A DNA stretch of 64,000 nucleotides from Pseudomonas sp. KUIN-1 (GTDB taxonomy: Bacteria; Pseudomonadota; Gammaproteobacteria; Pseudomonadales; Pseudomonadaceae): contig NZ_AP020337.1 of assembly GCF_009176725.1 (NCBI RefSeq), forward strand, positions 5,630,001 through 5,694,000. Reading direction: 5' to 3'. How positions within the stretch are numbered: position 1 is the first letter of the stretch; each line of letters begins with the position of its first letter. The position numbers and the translations under genes were made by a program. Below the pieces are notes generated by a model that saw nothing but the letters and a program-made list of their open reading frames with translations, was not told the DNA's origin and did no database searches. Below, in pieces: positions 43,417-52,573 of the stretch.

Positions 43417-43845
43417 TCAGGCCGGTTTGAAGCCCGTCAGACCGGCCATCGCCACGAAGCACACGAGGCTGATCACCGTCAGCGCCAGGGTAAAGCCGCG
43501 CTTGCCGCCTTGGGCACCGAGACGCAACCGGTTGAGCCTGGCCACCAGCCAGACCCAACTGCACAGCCCCAGGGTGTAAAGCACGCTGCTGCCCAGCACC
43601 CAGGTCTGGCCCAGTGACAGGCCTTTCAAATGCACCAGCCACCAGCCACTGAACGGCAGCGTCGCCAGGCACACGGCCATCAACACCCAGAAAAACAGCA
43701 GTGGCCGCTTGAGCAGGCGATTCTGCACGGTCGTGTCGCCTTCAAGACGCACCTTGATCACCCCGCTGGCCAACACCAGCGCGCTGATCAGCAACAACGC
43801 GATGGCGACGATGTGCAAGGTATTAAGGGTGGTGATGGGTTCCAT
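43417..43845 (-). CDS. Four-TM membrane protein, DUF2269-like
   Basis: 142 aa with four hydrophobic segments (about 8-27, 50-67, 79-98, 117-137). The pattern TLHIVAIALLLISALVLASGV near the start and a charged KVRLEGDTTVQNRLLKR loop match DUF2269-type integral membrane proteins. Function unknown. It converges with the HAD phosphatase, only 13 bp between stops, and is conserved at this place in pseudomonads. Confidence 0.75.
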   Translation of the reverse strand: MEPITTLNTLHIVAIALLLISALVLASGVIKVRLEGDTTVQNRLLKRPLLFFWVLMAVCLATLPFSGWWLVHLKGLSLGQTWVLGSSVLYTLGLCSWVWLVARLNRLRLGAQGGKRGFTLALTVISLVCFVAMAGLTGFKPA

Positions 43846-44256
43846 GACGCGGTGTTCCTCTGGAATCGGGCTTGGGTGAGTTTAGCAGTGTGGACACTAG
43901 AATCGCGCCTTAAGCGCCATCGCGCCCGTGCTCCGGTGGTTACACCGGTCTGGACGCTCCGCGTCCTCTTGCGACGCAGAGCGTCGTGAACTGCATTCCC
44001 ACGCTGGAGCGTGAGGAACGATAGTCGTCAGTCAGATCACCATCGTGCCCATGCTCCGCGTGGGTACACCGGTCTGGACGCTCCGCGTCCTCTTGCGACG
44101 CGGAGCGTCGTGAACTGCATTCCCACGCTGGAGCGTGAGGAACGATAGTCGTCAGTCAGATCACCATCGTGCCCATGCTCCGCGTGGGTACGCCGGTCTG
44201 GACGCTCTGCGTCCTCTTGTGACGCGGAGCGTGAGGAACGAGAGATATCCTCGGCC
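43846..44256. repeat. Tandem 122-123 bp intergenic repeats
   Basis: About two and a half copies of a unit with gtctggacgctccgcgtcct, gaactgcattcccacgctgg and agcgtgaggaacgatagtc, starting near 43924, 44047 and 44170. Stem-loops such as gacgctccgcgtc and ccacgctggagcgtg recur. Non-coding; related repeats lie after serA (52385-52560). Confidence 0.85.
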
Positions 44257-45771
44257 TCAGCCCAGAAACAACCGGTAAGCCGGGTTCTCGCTTTCGTCCC
44301 AATACCGGTAACCAATCTCGTCCAGCGCAGCGCCGACCAGATGCCGCTCTTCCTCCGGCACTACCAGCCCGGCAACCACTCGGCCATCGGCTGCGCCGTG
44401 GTTGCGGTAGTGGAACATCGAGATGGTCCAGCGCCCGCCCAGGCAGTTGAGGAAGTTGAACAGCGCGCCCGGTCGCTCCGGGAACTCGAAGCGCAGCACC
44501 ACTTCATCGTCGACACGCTCGGCATGCCCGCCGACCATGTGGCGGATGTGCAGTTTGGCCAGTTCGTTGTCGGTCAGGTCCAGCACCGGGAAACCCTGTC
44601 CGGTCAGGCTGGCGATCAGGGCGCTGCGTGGGTCGTTCTCGGGATGGGTCTGCACGCCGACGAAGATGTGCGCCTCGCGATCAGTGTGGTAGCGGTAGTT
44701 GAATTCGGTGATCTGCCGCTTGCCGATGGCCTCGCAGAACGCCTTGAAGCTGCCCGGTTGCTCGGGGATGGTCACGGCAATGATCGCCTCGCGGCCTTCG
44801 CCCAGTTCGGCGCGCTCGGCCACGTGCCGCAAGCGATCGAAGTTGACGTTGGCCCCTGAATCAATCGCCACCAGCGTCTGGCCGCTGACGCCGCGCTGCT
44901 CGACATACTTCTTGATCCCGGCCACGCCCAACGCGCCGGAGGGCTCGGTGATCGAGCGGGTGTCGTCGTAGATGTCCTTGATCGCCGCACAGATCTCATC
45001 CGTGCTGACGGTGATCACTTCATCGACATAGTGGCGGCACACTTCGAAGGTGTGATGGCCGATCTGCGCGACCGCCACGCCATCGGCAAACAGCCCGACC
45101 TGGCTCAGCACCACGCGCTCCCCGGCGGCCATCGCCGCCTGCAGGCAGTTGGAATCGTCCGGCTCGACGCCGATCACCTTGATCTCCGGGCGCAGGTATT
45201 TCACGTAAGCCGCGATACCGGCAATCAGACCGCCACCCCCGACCGGAACAAAGATCGCATCCAGCTGGCCCGGTTGCTGACGAAGAATCTCCATCGCTAC
45301 AGTGCCTTGCCCGGCGATGGTGTCGGGGTCGTCATACGGATGGATGTAGACGAAGCCTTGTTCGTCGACCAGCTTCAGCGAGTAAGCCAACGCTTCCGGG
45401 AACGAATCGCCGTGCAGCACCACGGTGGCACCCCGCGAGCGCACGCCTTCGACCTTGATCTCCGGCGTGGTGCGCGGCATGACGATGGTCGCCTTGATCC
45501 CCAGCTCACGCGCTGCCAGCGCCAGGCCCTGGGCATGATTGCCCGCCGAGGCCGTCACCACGCCCCGTGCAGTCTGCTCTGCGGGCAGTTGCGCGAGCTT
45601 GTTGTACGCACCACGAATCTTGAACGAGAACACCGGCTGCAGGTCTTCGCGCTTGAGCAGCACCTGATTGCCCAGCCGTTCGGACAGCTGACGAGCGCCT
45701 TGCAGCGGCGTTTCGATGGCAACGTCGTAGACGCGGGAGGTGAGGATTTTCTTGACGTACTGTTCAAGCAT
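44257..45771 (-). CDS. ilvA: Biosynthetic threonine dehydratase
   Basis: 504 aa. PLP fold with lysine K51 in FSFKIRGAYNKL, the phosphate-binding GGGGLIAG and SAGNHAQG motifs, and two C-terminal ACT-like regulatory domains (from about 330; RPGALFNFLNCLGG) for isoleucine inhibition. Converts threonine to 2-oxobutanoate, the first step to isoleucine. Full length (E. coli 514 aa). Divergent from rpiA with a 161-bp shared promoter region. Confidence 0.95.
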   Translation of the reverse strand: MLEQYVKKILTSRVYDVAIETPLQGARQLSERLGNQVLLKREDLQPVFSFKIRGAYNKLAQLPAEQTARGVVTASAGNHAQGLALAARELGIKATIVMPRTTPEIKVEGVRSRGATVVLHGDSFPEALAYSLKLVDEQGFVYIHPYDDPDTIAGQGTVAMEILRQQPGQLDAIFVPVGGGGLIAGIAAYVKYLRPEIKVIGVEPDDSNCLQAAMAAGERVVLSQVGLFADGVAVAQIGHHTFEVCRHYVDEVITVSTDEICAAIKDIYDDTRSITEPSGALGVAGIKKYVEQRGVSGQTLVAIDSGANVNFDRLRHVAERAELGEGREAIIAVTIPEQPGSFKAFCEAIGKRQITEFNYRYHTDREAHIFVGVQTHPENDPRSALIASLTGQGFPVLDLTDNELAKLHIRHMVGGHAERVDDEVVLRFEFPERPGALFNFLNCLGGRWTISMFHYRNHGAADGRVVAGLVVPEEERHLVGAALDEIGYRYWDESENPAYRLFLG

Positions 45772-45871
45772 CGGGGTGGCATCACTGACGAAGCGGGCAA
45801 GGTCGGGAAGTCTACTCTGCGTACCGAAAGACGACCATACGAATGACAGGGCTTTGCGGCGCAGTCGCCGC

Positions 45872-45877
45872 TATAAT
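45872..45877 (+). promoter_or_regulatory. Likely -10 element upstream of rpiA
   Basis: A perfect TATAAT 55 bp before the rpiA ATG, within the ilvA/rpiA divergent region. No good -35 hexamer at 17 bp spacing, so strength is uncertain. Confidence 0.45.
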
Positions 45878-45932
45878 GCGGGCCTTTTTGCATCCCCCCT
45901 CTTCTACCTACATCAGGCACCGTGGAGCCCGC

Positions 45933-46604
45933 ATGACCCAGGATCAACTCAAACAGGCAGTCGCTCAGGCAGCTGTCGACTTCATCCTTCCGAAGCTCGA
46001 TGACAAAAGCATTGTGGGCGTCGGCACCGGCTCCACGGCCAATTGCTTCATCGACGCACTGGCCAAGCACAAGGCCGCCTTTGACGGCGCTGTCGCCAGC
46101 TCGCAAGCCACTGCGGCGCGCCTCAAGGCGCACGGCATTCCGGTCTATGAGCTGAACACGGTCAGCGACCTGGAGTTCTATGTCGACGGCGCCGACGAAA
46201 GCGACGAGCACCTGAACCTGATCAAGGGCGGCGGCGCGGCACTGACTCGCGAAAAAATCGTCGCGGCGGTGGCCAAGACCTTCATCTGCATCGCCGACGG
46301 CAGCAAGCTGGTGCCAGTGCTGGGCGCGTTCCCGCTGCCGGTCGAAGTCATTCCGATGGCCCGTAGCCACGTGGCGCGGCAACTGGTGAAACTGGGCGGC
46401 GACCCGGTTTATCGCGAAGGTGTTCTGACCGACAACGGCAACATCATCATTGATGTGCACAACATGAGCATTACCAACCCGGTGGAGCTGGAAGCGCAGA
46501 TCAACGCCATCGTCGGCGTGGTCACCAATGGCCTGTTCGCCGCCCGTCCGGCCGACCTGTTGCTGCTGGGTACCGCTGAAGGCGTGAAAACCCTGACGCG
46601 CTGA
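45933..46604 (+). CDS. rpiA: Ribose-5-phosphate isomerase A
   Basis: 223 aa from ATG at 45933. Interconverts ribose-5-P and ribulose-5-P. Shows GVGTGSTANCFI, the YVDGADESDE active-site strand (Asp, Asp, Glu) and KGGGAALTREKI. Same length and ending as Pseudomonas orthologues. Divergent from ilvA, as in P. aeruginosa (PA0330/PA0331). Confidence 0.96.
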   Translation: MTQDQLKQAVAQAAVDFILPKLDDKSIVGVGTGSTANCFIDALAKHKAAFDGAVASSQATAARLKAHGIPVYELNTVSDLEFYVDGADESDEHLNLIKGGGAALTREKIVAAVAKTFICIADGSKLVPVLGAFPLPVEVIPMARSHVARQLVKLGGDPVYREGVLTDNGNIIIDVHNMSITNPVELEAQINAIVGVVTNGLFAARPADLLLLGTAEGVKTLTR

Positions 46605-46612
46605 TAAAACCG

Positions 46613-46641
46613 GTCGTGCCCACGCAAGGTGGGCATGACCC
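46613..46641 (+). terminator. Stem-loop after rpiA
   Basis: GGTCGTGCCCAC-gcaag-GTGGGCATGACC, 12-bp stem with one G-T wobble, directly after the stop codon; no long T-run. It may serve both rpiA and the convergent gene at 46650. Confidence 0.6.
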
Positions 46642-46649
46642 TCACAGGC

Positions 46650-47555
46650 TCAAGGCTTGCGGAACACGTAAAAAAGGTTCGGCTCGCTCACCAGATACAA
46701 CGCCCCTTCCGCGTCCATGGCCATCCCTTCCGCCTGCGGCACGTCCTTGCTCAGCCCCATCGCCCCTTTTGCCAGCGAGCCGCTGCCAATCGGATGACCG
46801 CTGGTGTCGAGTTCGAGAATGCGCTTCGACTCATCGGACAACGCCAGCAAATGGCCGCTGGTCTCATCGAATTGCAGGCTGGAGAGGTCACGAACCGACA
46901 GTCGGCCATCGCGTTTGCTATTGGAGATGACCTGCAGATTGCCGGGAGCCTCGGAGTTGGTCCTGGGAAAGCCGCGCACCTCGATGATCTGCACCGGATC
47001 ACGCTCGCGGGCGACAAACAGGCGCTTGCCGACCGAATCATAGGCCAGCCCTTCATAGCCTTTGTTGCCGCTGGCGGTGATGCCCAGCGTCAGTTGCTCG
47101 GCCTGGGCGGCGTCCAGACTTTTGGTGTTGTCATCGACGTGAATCTGAATCAGCCGGAGCCTGCGCTCATCGCTGATCACGTAAGTGCCCGGGCTGATGT
47201 ATTCGACGGCCTCGGCATCACCGAATCCCACCAGTGGAATGCGCCGCAGGATGCGACCGTCCAGGCTCAGTTCGACCAGTTCGGGGTTCTGGTTGGTCAC
47301 CGTAAACAGGCTCTTGCGGTCCGGGTCGTAACTCAGGCCCGAGACATCATCATGCAGCCCGTCGATCACCTGTGCTTGCGTGACGACGCGGTACTGATCC
47401 AGGCCAATGGAGTGAAGCGAGTCGGACTGCCAGAACACCTGCCAGTCGAACAGGGCGCTTTCAACATAGCGGTATCGCTGATTGGCGATCACGAATATAA
47501 CGATCAGAGGTACAAGGGCCAGAAGCAGGACTAAAGAGCGAGTAGAGCGGCGCAT
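46650..47555 (-). CDS. SdiA-regulated-domain protein, paralogue 1
   Basis: 301 aa from ATG at 47555. N-terminal membrane anchor (SLVLLLALVPLIVIFVIAN), then a beta-propeller-like periplasmic domain of the SdiA-regulated family (PF06977): DDVSGLSYDPDRKSLFTVT, NKGYEGLAYDSVGKRLFVA, LSSLQFDETSGHLLALSDE and a closing PQAEGMAMDAEGALYLVSEP. Family role unclear; similar to esterase-like/phytase-like repeats. The next gene upstream (47682) is a paralogue with the same layout, likely a tandem duplication. Confidence 0.85.
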   Translation of the reverse strand: MRRSTRSLVLLLALVPLIVIFVIANQRYRYVESALFDWQVFWQSDSLHSIGLDQYRVVTQAQVIDGLHDDVSGLSYDPDRKSLFTVTNQNPELVELSLDGRILRRIPLVGFGDAEAVEYISPGTYVISDERRLRLIQIHVDDNTKSLDAAQAEQLTLGITASGNKGYEGLAYDSVGKRLFVARERDPVQIIEVRGFPRTNSEAPGNLQVISNSKRDGRLSVRDLSSLQFDETSGHLLALSDESKRILELDTSGHPIGSGSLAKGAMGLSKDVPQAEGMAMDAEGALYLVSEPNLFYVFRKP

Positions 47556-47681
47556 TAAGGGTGACTCGGACGGATTGAGCGGACGGGATTGATACCATGC
47601 CATCCTGAAAGCAAGCTTAATGGCATGGTGCTATATGTTTACCGAGTGTGTATCGGTGATCTGTGTAGCTGCCGTCCTGGC

Positions 47682-48626
47682 TCAGTGCTTGCGCAGCGCC
47701 CTGTGAAACGAATAGAACAGGTTCGGTTCGCTGACCATGTACAGCGTACCGGCCTCATCGAGGGCCACGCCTTCTGCGCGCGGAATTGTATCCTTCAAAC
47801 CATTCATGCCGCCCAACAATGTCATGAAGCTGACCTGCTCGCCTTGATCGTCGACTTCCAGCAACATGTGCGAATCGGCAGACAGCGCGAGCATGTGGCC
47901 CGTGCGCGGGTCGATGCTCAGCGAGGACAGATTGCGCATGTCCAGCGAGCGACTCGATAGCGGCTGCTTGTCGCCTGCCAGCACGTCGCTGCCATTACTT
48001 TTCCAGGTGTACAGCGCGGGAGGTCGCTCCTCGCCCAGTATCAGCTGCTGACGCTGCGGGTCCCAGGCGATGCCTTCGAAGCCCTTGTTCTGGTTGGCGG
48101 ACTTGCCGAGTTCGTACTGGGGGAAATCCGCGATGTTCAGGGTGGTGGTGTCTGCATTCACTTTAACGATGGTCAACTTGTGCTGGCGCTCATCGGTGAT
48201 CGCAATCAGGCCATCGTTCATGACGGCAACGCCTTCCGGATTGCTCCAGCCCACCAGAGGGATCTTGCGCAGTACATCGCCCGTGAGCGTCAGCTCCACC
48301 AGAAACGCATTTTTGCCCATGACCGCAAACAGCGTTTTGGTCACCGGGTTATAGGACAGGTCCGACGCCTCGTCCTTTTCCATGCCGGGCAGCACCTTGG
48401 CGTCGATATCCACGTGGTAGTCCGGCAGCCAGATGCTGGCGTGACGGCCTGCCTTGCTCTCGAATCGCTCCTGGAACCAGAGCAGCGCGCGATCATCCCA
48501 ATGCATGATGAACGCCAGCCCATAGCCCAGCAAGGCAACCACTAACAACCACGAATACCAGCGCATGTTGCGCAGGTAAGCGAAGCGTTTTTTGGTACGA
48601 GGCGGCGTTGCGGCAGTACTGGCCAT
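47682..48626 (-). CDS. SdiA-regulated-domain protein, paralogue 2
   Basis: 314 aa. Cytoplasmic basic start, one TM segment (WYSWLLVVALLGYGLAFIMH), then the same repeat domain as its downstream neighbour (EASDLSYNPVTKTLFAVMG, NKGFEGIAWDPQRQQLILG, LSSLSIDPRTGHMLALSAD). Both end in an identical YMVSEPNLFY-type strand. Separate promoters are likely, as 126 bp separates them. Predicted periplasmic; substrate not known. Confidence 0.85.
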   Translation of the reverse strand: MASTAATPPRTKKRFAYLRNMRWYSWLLVVALLGYGLAFIMHWDDRALLWFQERFESKAGRHASIWLPDYHVDIDAKVLPGMEKDEASDLSYNPVTKTLFAVMGKNAFLVELTLTGDVLRKIPLVGWSNPEGVAVMNDGLIAITDERQHKLTIVKVNADTTTLNIADFPQYELGKSANQNKGFEGIAWDPQRQQLILGEERPPALYTWKSNGSDVLAGDKQPLSSRSLDMRNLSSLSIDPRTGHMLALSADSHMLLEVDDQGEQVSFMTLLGGMNGLKDTIPRAEGVALDEAGTLYMVSEPNLFYSFHRALRKH

Positions 48627-48749
48627 TCATGTGTTCCTGAGCAAATGAGACTTCATGACGACGGGGTGCCCTTGCAGGGACGGCCGGATTATCCGGAACA
48701 GGTGTGAAAAAAACGCAAAATCGACGAACTATCAGTCACCCCACAAACA

Positions 48750-48781
48750 AAAGCCACCCGGGAGTGATCCCGCGTGGCTTT
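48750..48781. terminator. Strong bidirectional terminator after FAH gene
   Basis: AAAGCCAC-c-CGGGA-gtga-TCCCG-c-GTGGCTTT, a 13-bp near-perfect stem with A-run on one side and T-run on the other, 27 bp after the FAH-family stop codon. Confidence 0.85.
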
Positions 48782-48807
48782 GGGCGCTGACTGAACATGC
48801 TGTCGGC

Positions 48808-49473
48808 TTACCTGACGACGCTCTCGAACGGCGTCTGCCCGACCAGTTCCAGGGCGACCTGGTCGCCGGCTTCGAACGGCCCGACACCGGCAGGTGTGCC
48901 GGTCATGATCAGGTCGCCGGCCTGCAGCGAGAAGTTGGCTGCCATGTGCTGGATCATCGGCACGATCGGGTTGAGCATCATGTTGCTGTTGCCGTCCTGA
49001 ACCACCTTGCCATTGAGAGTCAGGCGGATACCGATGTCCTCAAGATCAGGGAAGGTCTCGGCGGGCACGAACGGCGGGATCACCGCAGCGCCGTCGAAAC
49101 ACTTGGCCAGCTCCCACGGCAGGCCTTTCTCACGCAGACGCGACTGGACATCACGCAACGTCAGGTCCAGACCAGGCGCAAAGCCGCTGATCGCGTCGAG
49201 TACTTCTTCGCGCGAAGGGTTCTTGCTCAGGGGCTTGCCGATCAACACCACGATCTCGGCTTCGTAATGCACCGAACCGCGGTCTGCCGGGATGCTGAAG
49301 CCACCCTCCAGCGCAACCACCGCGCTGCCAGGCTTCATGAACAGCAGCGGCTCGGTAGGCACCGCGTTGCCCAGTTCCTTGGCGTGTTCGGCGTAGTTAC
49401 GCCCGATGCAGACCACTTTACCCAGCGGGAAGTGAATGTTGGTGCCATCGACATATTTGTGCTGGTAGCTCAT
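48808..49473 (-). CDS. Fumarylacetoacetate hydrolase (FAH) family protein
   Basis: 221 aa from ATG at 49473 with cagga upstream. FAH core with CIGRNYAEHAKELGN, metal-binding VHYEAEIVVLIGK (Glu pair), and GDLIMTGTPAGVGPF. Small members of this family are acylpyruvases/oxaloacetate decarboxylases of FAHD1 (YcgM) type, the most likely activity. The gene lies downstream of the D-2-hydroxyglutarate dehydrogenase gene on the same strand, 80 bp away, so they may be co-transcribed; the metabolic link is not obvious. Confidence 0.85.
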   Translation of the reverse strand: MSYQHKYVDGTNIHFPLGKVVCIGRNYAEHAKELGNAVPTEPLLFMKPGSAVVALEGGFSIPADRGSVHYEAEIVVLIGKPLSKNPSREEVLDAISGFAPGLDLTLRDVQSRLREKGLPWELAKCFDGAAVIPPFVPAETFPDLEDIGIRLTLNGKVVQDGNSNMMLNPIVPMIQHMAANFSLQAGDLIMTGTPAGVGPFEAGDQVALELVGQTPFESVVR

Positions 49474-49553
49474 GACGTCTCCTGAGGCTGTAAGAGGTAG
49501 CCTGCTTATTGTTGCGACCTTGTTGTTGCGACGGATCAAATGGTTGTGGCAGC

Positions 49554-50948
49554 TCAAACGGCGAAGATTTTGCCGGGATTCATGATCCCGTTGGGATCGA
49601 ACACCGCTTTCAACGCCTTCATGTATTCGATTTCGACCGGCGAGCGACTGTACGTCAAATAGTCACGCTTGGTCATCCCGACGCCGTGCTCGGCCGAAAT
49701 CGAGCCGTTGTATTTTTCGACGGTCTCGAACACCCACTTGTTGACCTTGGCACATTTGACGAAGAACTCGTCCTTGTCGAGGTTCTCGGGCTTGAGGATG
49801 TTCAGGTGCAGATTGCCGTCGCCAATGTGGCCGTACCACAGCACTTCGAAGTCCGGGTAGTGTTCGGCAACGATGGCATCGATTTCAGCCAGAAACTCCG
49901 GCACTTTCGAGACAGTGACCGAGATATCGTTTTTGTATGGCGTGAAGTGCGAGATGGTTTCCGAGATGTATTCGCGCAGCTTCCACAGGTTGCGTAATTG
50001 CTGTTCGCTCTGGCTCATCACGCCGTCCAGCACCCAACCCTGCTCGACGCAGTGCTCGAAGGTCGCCAGGGCCTGATCGGCGAGATCTTCGGTGGTCGCT
50101 TCGAATTCCAGCAATACGTAGAACGGGCACGGCGTGTCGAAAGGCGACGGCACATCACCGCGCGCCATGACTCGGGCGAAGGATTTGTCCGAGAAGAATT
50201 CGAAGGCGGTCAGGTCGAGCTTGCCGTGAAAGGCATGCAGCACCGGCATGATCGAGTTGAAGTCCGAGGTGCCCAGCACCATCGCGGTGAGGTTCTTCGG
50301 CGCACGATCGAGGCGCATGGTCGCTTCGACGACAAAGCCCAGCGTACCCTCGGCACCGATGAACAATTGGCGCAAATCGTAGCCGGTGGCGTTCTTGATC
50401 AGGTCCTTGTTCAATTCCAGCAGATCGCCCCTGCCGGTGACGACCTTGAGACCGGCGACCCAATTGCGCGTCATGCCGTAGCGAATGACCTTGATACCGC
50501 CGGCATTGGTGCCGATATTGCCGCCGATCTGGCTGGAGCCCGAAGAAGCGAAGTCGACCGGGTAATAAAGGCCGTTGTCTTCGGCGAGCGCCTGCAACTG
50601 ACGAGTGATGACGCCCGGCTGACAGACCGCCGTGCGGTCGGTGAGATTCAGATCCAGCACCTGGTTCATGTAATCGAACGAGACGACCACTTCACCGTTG
50701 GCGGCCACCGCGGCCGCCGAAAGACCGGTTCGTCCACCCGAAGGCACCAGCGCCACCAGCCGCTCATTGGCCCAGCGCACGATGGCCTGCACCTGTTCGG
50801 TGGTCTTGGGGAATACGATGGCCAGCGGCGCAGGGGTGAACTGCTTGGTCCAGTCCTTGCCGTAAGTCTCCAGAGACCCGGCATCCGTGAGTACCTTGCC
50901 AGGGTCAACCAGGGTCTGCAGCTCATCAATCAAAACGCGATCGGTCAT
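49554..50948 (-). CDS. FAD-linked D-2-hydroxyglutarate dehydrogenase
   Basis: 464 aa from ATG at 50948. FAD-binding PCMH domain (PSGGRTGLSAAAV, GGNIGTNAGGIKVIRYG) and C-terminal FAD-oxidase domain with WYGHIGDGNLHLN and SAEHGVGMTKRDYL. It is placed head to head with serA. In Pseudomonas, SerA reduces 2-oxoglutarate to D-2-hydroxyglutarate while oxidising 3-phosphoglycerate, and this dehydrogenase reoxidises the product, pulling serine synthesis forward (reported in P. stutzeri). A D-lactate dehydrogenase is the alternative reading, but context favours D2HGDH. Confidence 0.88.
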   Translation of the reverse strand: MTDRVLIDELQTLVDPGKVLTDAGSLETYGKDWTKQFTPAPLAIVFPKTTEQVQAIVRWANERLVALVPSGGRTGLSAAAVAANGEVVVSFDYMNQVLDLNLTDRTAVCQPGVITRQLQALAEDNGLYYPVDFASSGSSQIGGNIGTNAGGIKVIRYGMTRNWVAGLKVVTGRGDLLELNKDLIKNATGYDLRQLFIGAEGTLGFVVEATMRLDRAPKNLTAMVLGTSDFNSIMPVLHAFHGKLDLTAFEFFSDKSFARVMARGDVPSPFDTPCPFYVLLEFEATTEDLADQALATFEHCVEQGWVLDGVMSQSEQQLRNLWKLREYISETISHFTPYKNDISVTVSKVPEFLAEIDAIVAEHYPDFEVLWYGHIGDGNLHLNILKPENLDKDEFFVKCAKVNKWVFETVEKYNGSISAEHGVGMTKRDYLTYSRSPVEIEYMKALKAVFDPNGIMNPGKIFAV

Positions 50949-51010
50949 TGAATCAACTCTCGAACGATTCATGGGCATCCTGAGAACGGTTCACGTTCGG
51001 GATGAGGTTT

Positions 51011-51044
51011 CGCGGGGCTCATATGCTAGCATACGCCCCCCGCG
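51011..51044. promoter_or_regulatory. Nested palindrome in the serA/D2HGDH divergent promoter region
   Basis: Outer inverted repeat CGCGGGG (51011-51017) with CCCCGCG (51038-51044) encloses a perfect 12-bp palindrome TATGCTAGCATA (51022-51033). It is centred between the two divergent starts. A regulator operator shared by both genes is a reasonable inference; no known consensus was matched. Confidence 0.5.
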
Positions 51045-51108
51045 AGTCGTGCCCAGAGCCGATCCGGCCACCCCCTGCCAATTTTCTTCGGGACACAGGT
51101 TTACGCAG

Positions 51109-52338
51109 ATGAGCAAGACTTCCCTCGACAAGAGCAAGATCAAGTTCCTTCTTCTCGAAGGCGTCCACCAATCCGCTGTCGACGTCCTCAAGGCAGCCGG
51201 TTACACCAGCATCGAGTACCACACCAAGTCTCTGCCGGAAGCCGAACTGAAAGAAAAGATCGCCGACGCCCATTTCATCGGTATCCGCTCTCGTACTCAG
51301 TTGACCGAAGAGCTGTTCGATTGCGCCAAGAAACTGGTTGCGGTCGGCTGCTTCTGCATCGGCACCAACCAGGTTGACCTCAACGCGGCGCGCGAGCGCG
51401 GTATCGCAGTGTTCAATGCGCCCTACTCCAATACCCGCTCGGTCGCCGAACTGGTATTGGCCGAAGCCATCCTGCTGCTGCGCGGTATCCCCGAGAAGAA
51501 CGCTTCCTGCCACCGTGGTGGCTGGATCAAGAGCGCGGCCAACTCCTTCGAGATCCGTGGCAAGAAGCTGGGCATCATCGGTTATGGTTCGATCGGTACG
51601 CAGCTGTCGGTGCTGGCCGAAGGTCTGGGCATGCAGGTGTACTTCTACGACACGCTGACCAAACTGCCGCTGGGCAACGCCACTCAGGTGTCGAGCCTGA
51701 ACGAGCTGCTGGGCATGTCCGATATCGTCACCCTGCACGTTCCGGAAACCTCGGAAACCCAGTGGATGATCGGCGAGAAAGAAATCCGCGCGATGAAGAA
51801 GGGCAGCATCCTGATCAACGCCGCGCGTGGCACGGTGGTCGAGCTGGACGCACTGGCTGACGCCATCAAGGACAAGCACCTGATCGGCGCCGCCATCGAC
51901 GTGTTCCCGGTCGAGCCGCGCTCGAACGACGACATCTTCGAAAGCCCGCTGCGCGGTCTGGACAACGTGATCCTGACGCCGCACATCGGTGGCTCCACAG
52001 CCGAAGCGCAGGCCAACATCGGTCTGGAAGTGGCGGAAAAACTGGTCAAGTACAGCGACAACGGTACGTCGGTGTCCTCGGTCAACTTCCCGGAAGTGGC
52101 CCTGCCTGCGCACCCTGGCAAGCACCGTCTGCTGCACATCCACGAAAACATCCCGGGCGTGCTCAGCGAGATCAACAAGGTCTTCGCCGAAAACGGTATC
52201 AACATCTCCGGTCAGTTCCTGCAGACCAACGAGAAAGTCGGCTACGTGGTCATCGACGTCGACGCCGAGTACTCCGACCTCGCCCAGGCCAAGCTGCAAC
52301 AGATCAAAGGCACCATCCGCAGCCGCGTGCTGTTCTGA
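51109..52338 (+). CDS. serA: D-3-phosphoglycerate dehydrogenase
   Basis: 409 aa from ATG at 51109. First step of serine synthesis. NAD-binding LGIIGYGSIGTQ, catalytic Arg in INAARGTVVE, Glu in DVFPVEP and His in TPHIGGSTAEAQ, plus a C-terminal ACT domain (HENIPGVLSEINKVF) for serine feedback. E. coli-type length. Divergent from the D2HGDH gene with 160 bp between starts. Confidence 0.97.
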   Translation: MSKTSLDKSKIKFLLLEGVHQSAVDVLKAAGYTSIEYHTKSLPEAELKEKIADAHFIGIRSRTQLTEELFDCAKKLVAVGCFCIGTNQVDLNAARERGIAVFNAPYSNTRSVAELVLAEAILLLRGIPEKNASCHRGGWIKSAANSFEIRGKKLGIIGYGSIGTQLSVLAEGLGMQVYFYDTLTKLPLGNATQVSSLNELLGMSDIVTLHVPETSETQWMIGEKEIRAMKKGSILINAARGTVVELDALADAIKDKHLIGAAIDVFPVEPRSNDDIFESPLRGLDNVILTPHIGGSTAEAQANIGLEVAEKLVKYSDNGTSVSSVNFPEVALPAHPGKHRLLHIHENIPGVLSEINKVFAENGINISGQFLQTNEKVGYVVIDVDAEYSDLAQAKLQQIKGTIRSRVLF

Positions 52339-52348
52339 TCTGATCGCC

Positions 52349-52369
52349 GTGCCCACCCCATGTGGGCAC
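52349..52369 (+). terminator. Stem-loop after serA
   Basis: GTGCCCAC-cccat-GTGGGCAC, perfect 8-bp stem just after the serA stop codon, without a long T-run. Confidence 0.6.
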
Positions 52370-52384
52370 GAGCGATGTTCTTGC

Positions 52385-52560
52385 GGGCACCTATCGTTCC
52401 TCACGCTTCAGCATGGGAATGCAGTTCACGACGCTCCGCGTCGCAAGAGGACGCAGAGCGTCCAGAAAGGCATGCGACGCAGAGCGTCGCACGATAGTTG
52501 CGATAATCGTTCCTCACGCTCCAGCGTGGGAATGCCGTTCGTGACGCTCTGCGTCACACC
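52385..52560. repeat. Intergenic repeats of the ilvA-side family
   Basis: Two partial inverted-orientation units with atcgttcctcacgct, gaatgcagttcacgacgctc and gacgcagagcgtc, the same family as 43846-44256. Non-coding. Confidence 0.75.
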
Positions 52561-52573
52561 AGCACTGACAGCC

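Noticed and set aside
43846..44256. CRISPR-like appearance of tandem units between the DUF2269-like gene and ilvA
   Set aside because: The units are about 122 bp, nearly identical throughout with no short repeat/variable spacer pattern; these are Pseudomonas intergenic repeats.
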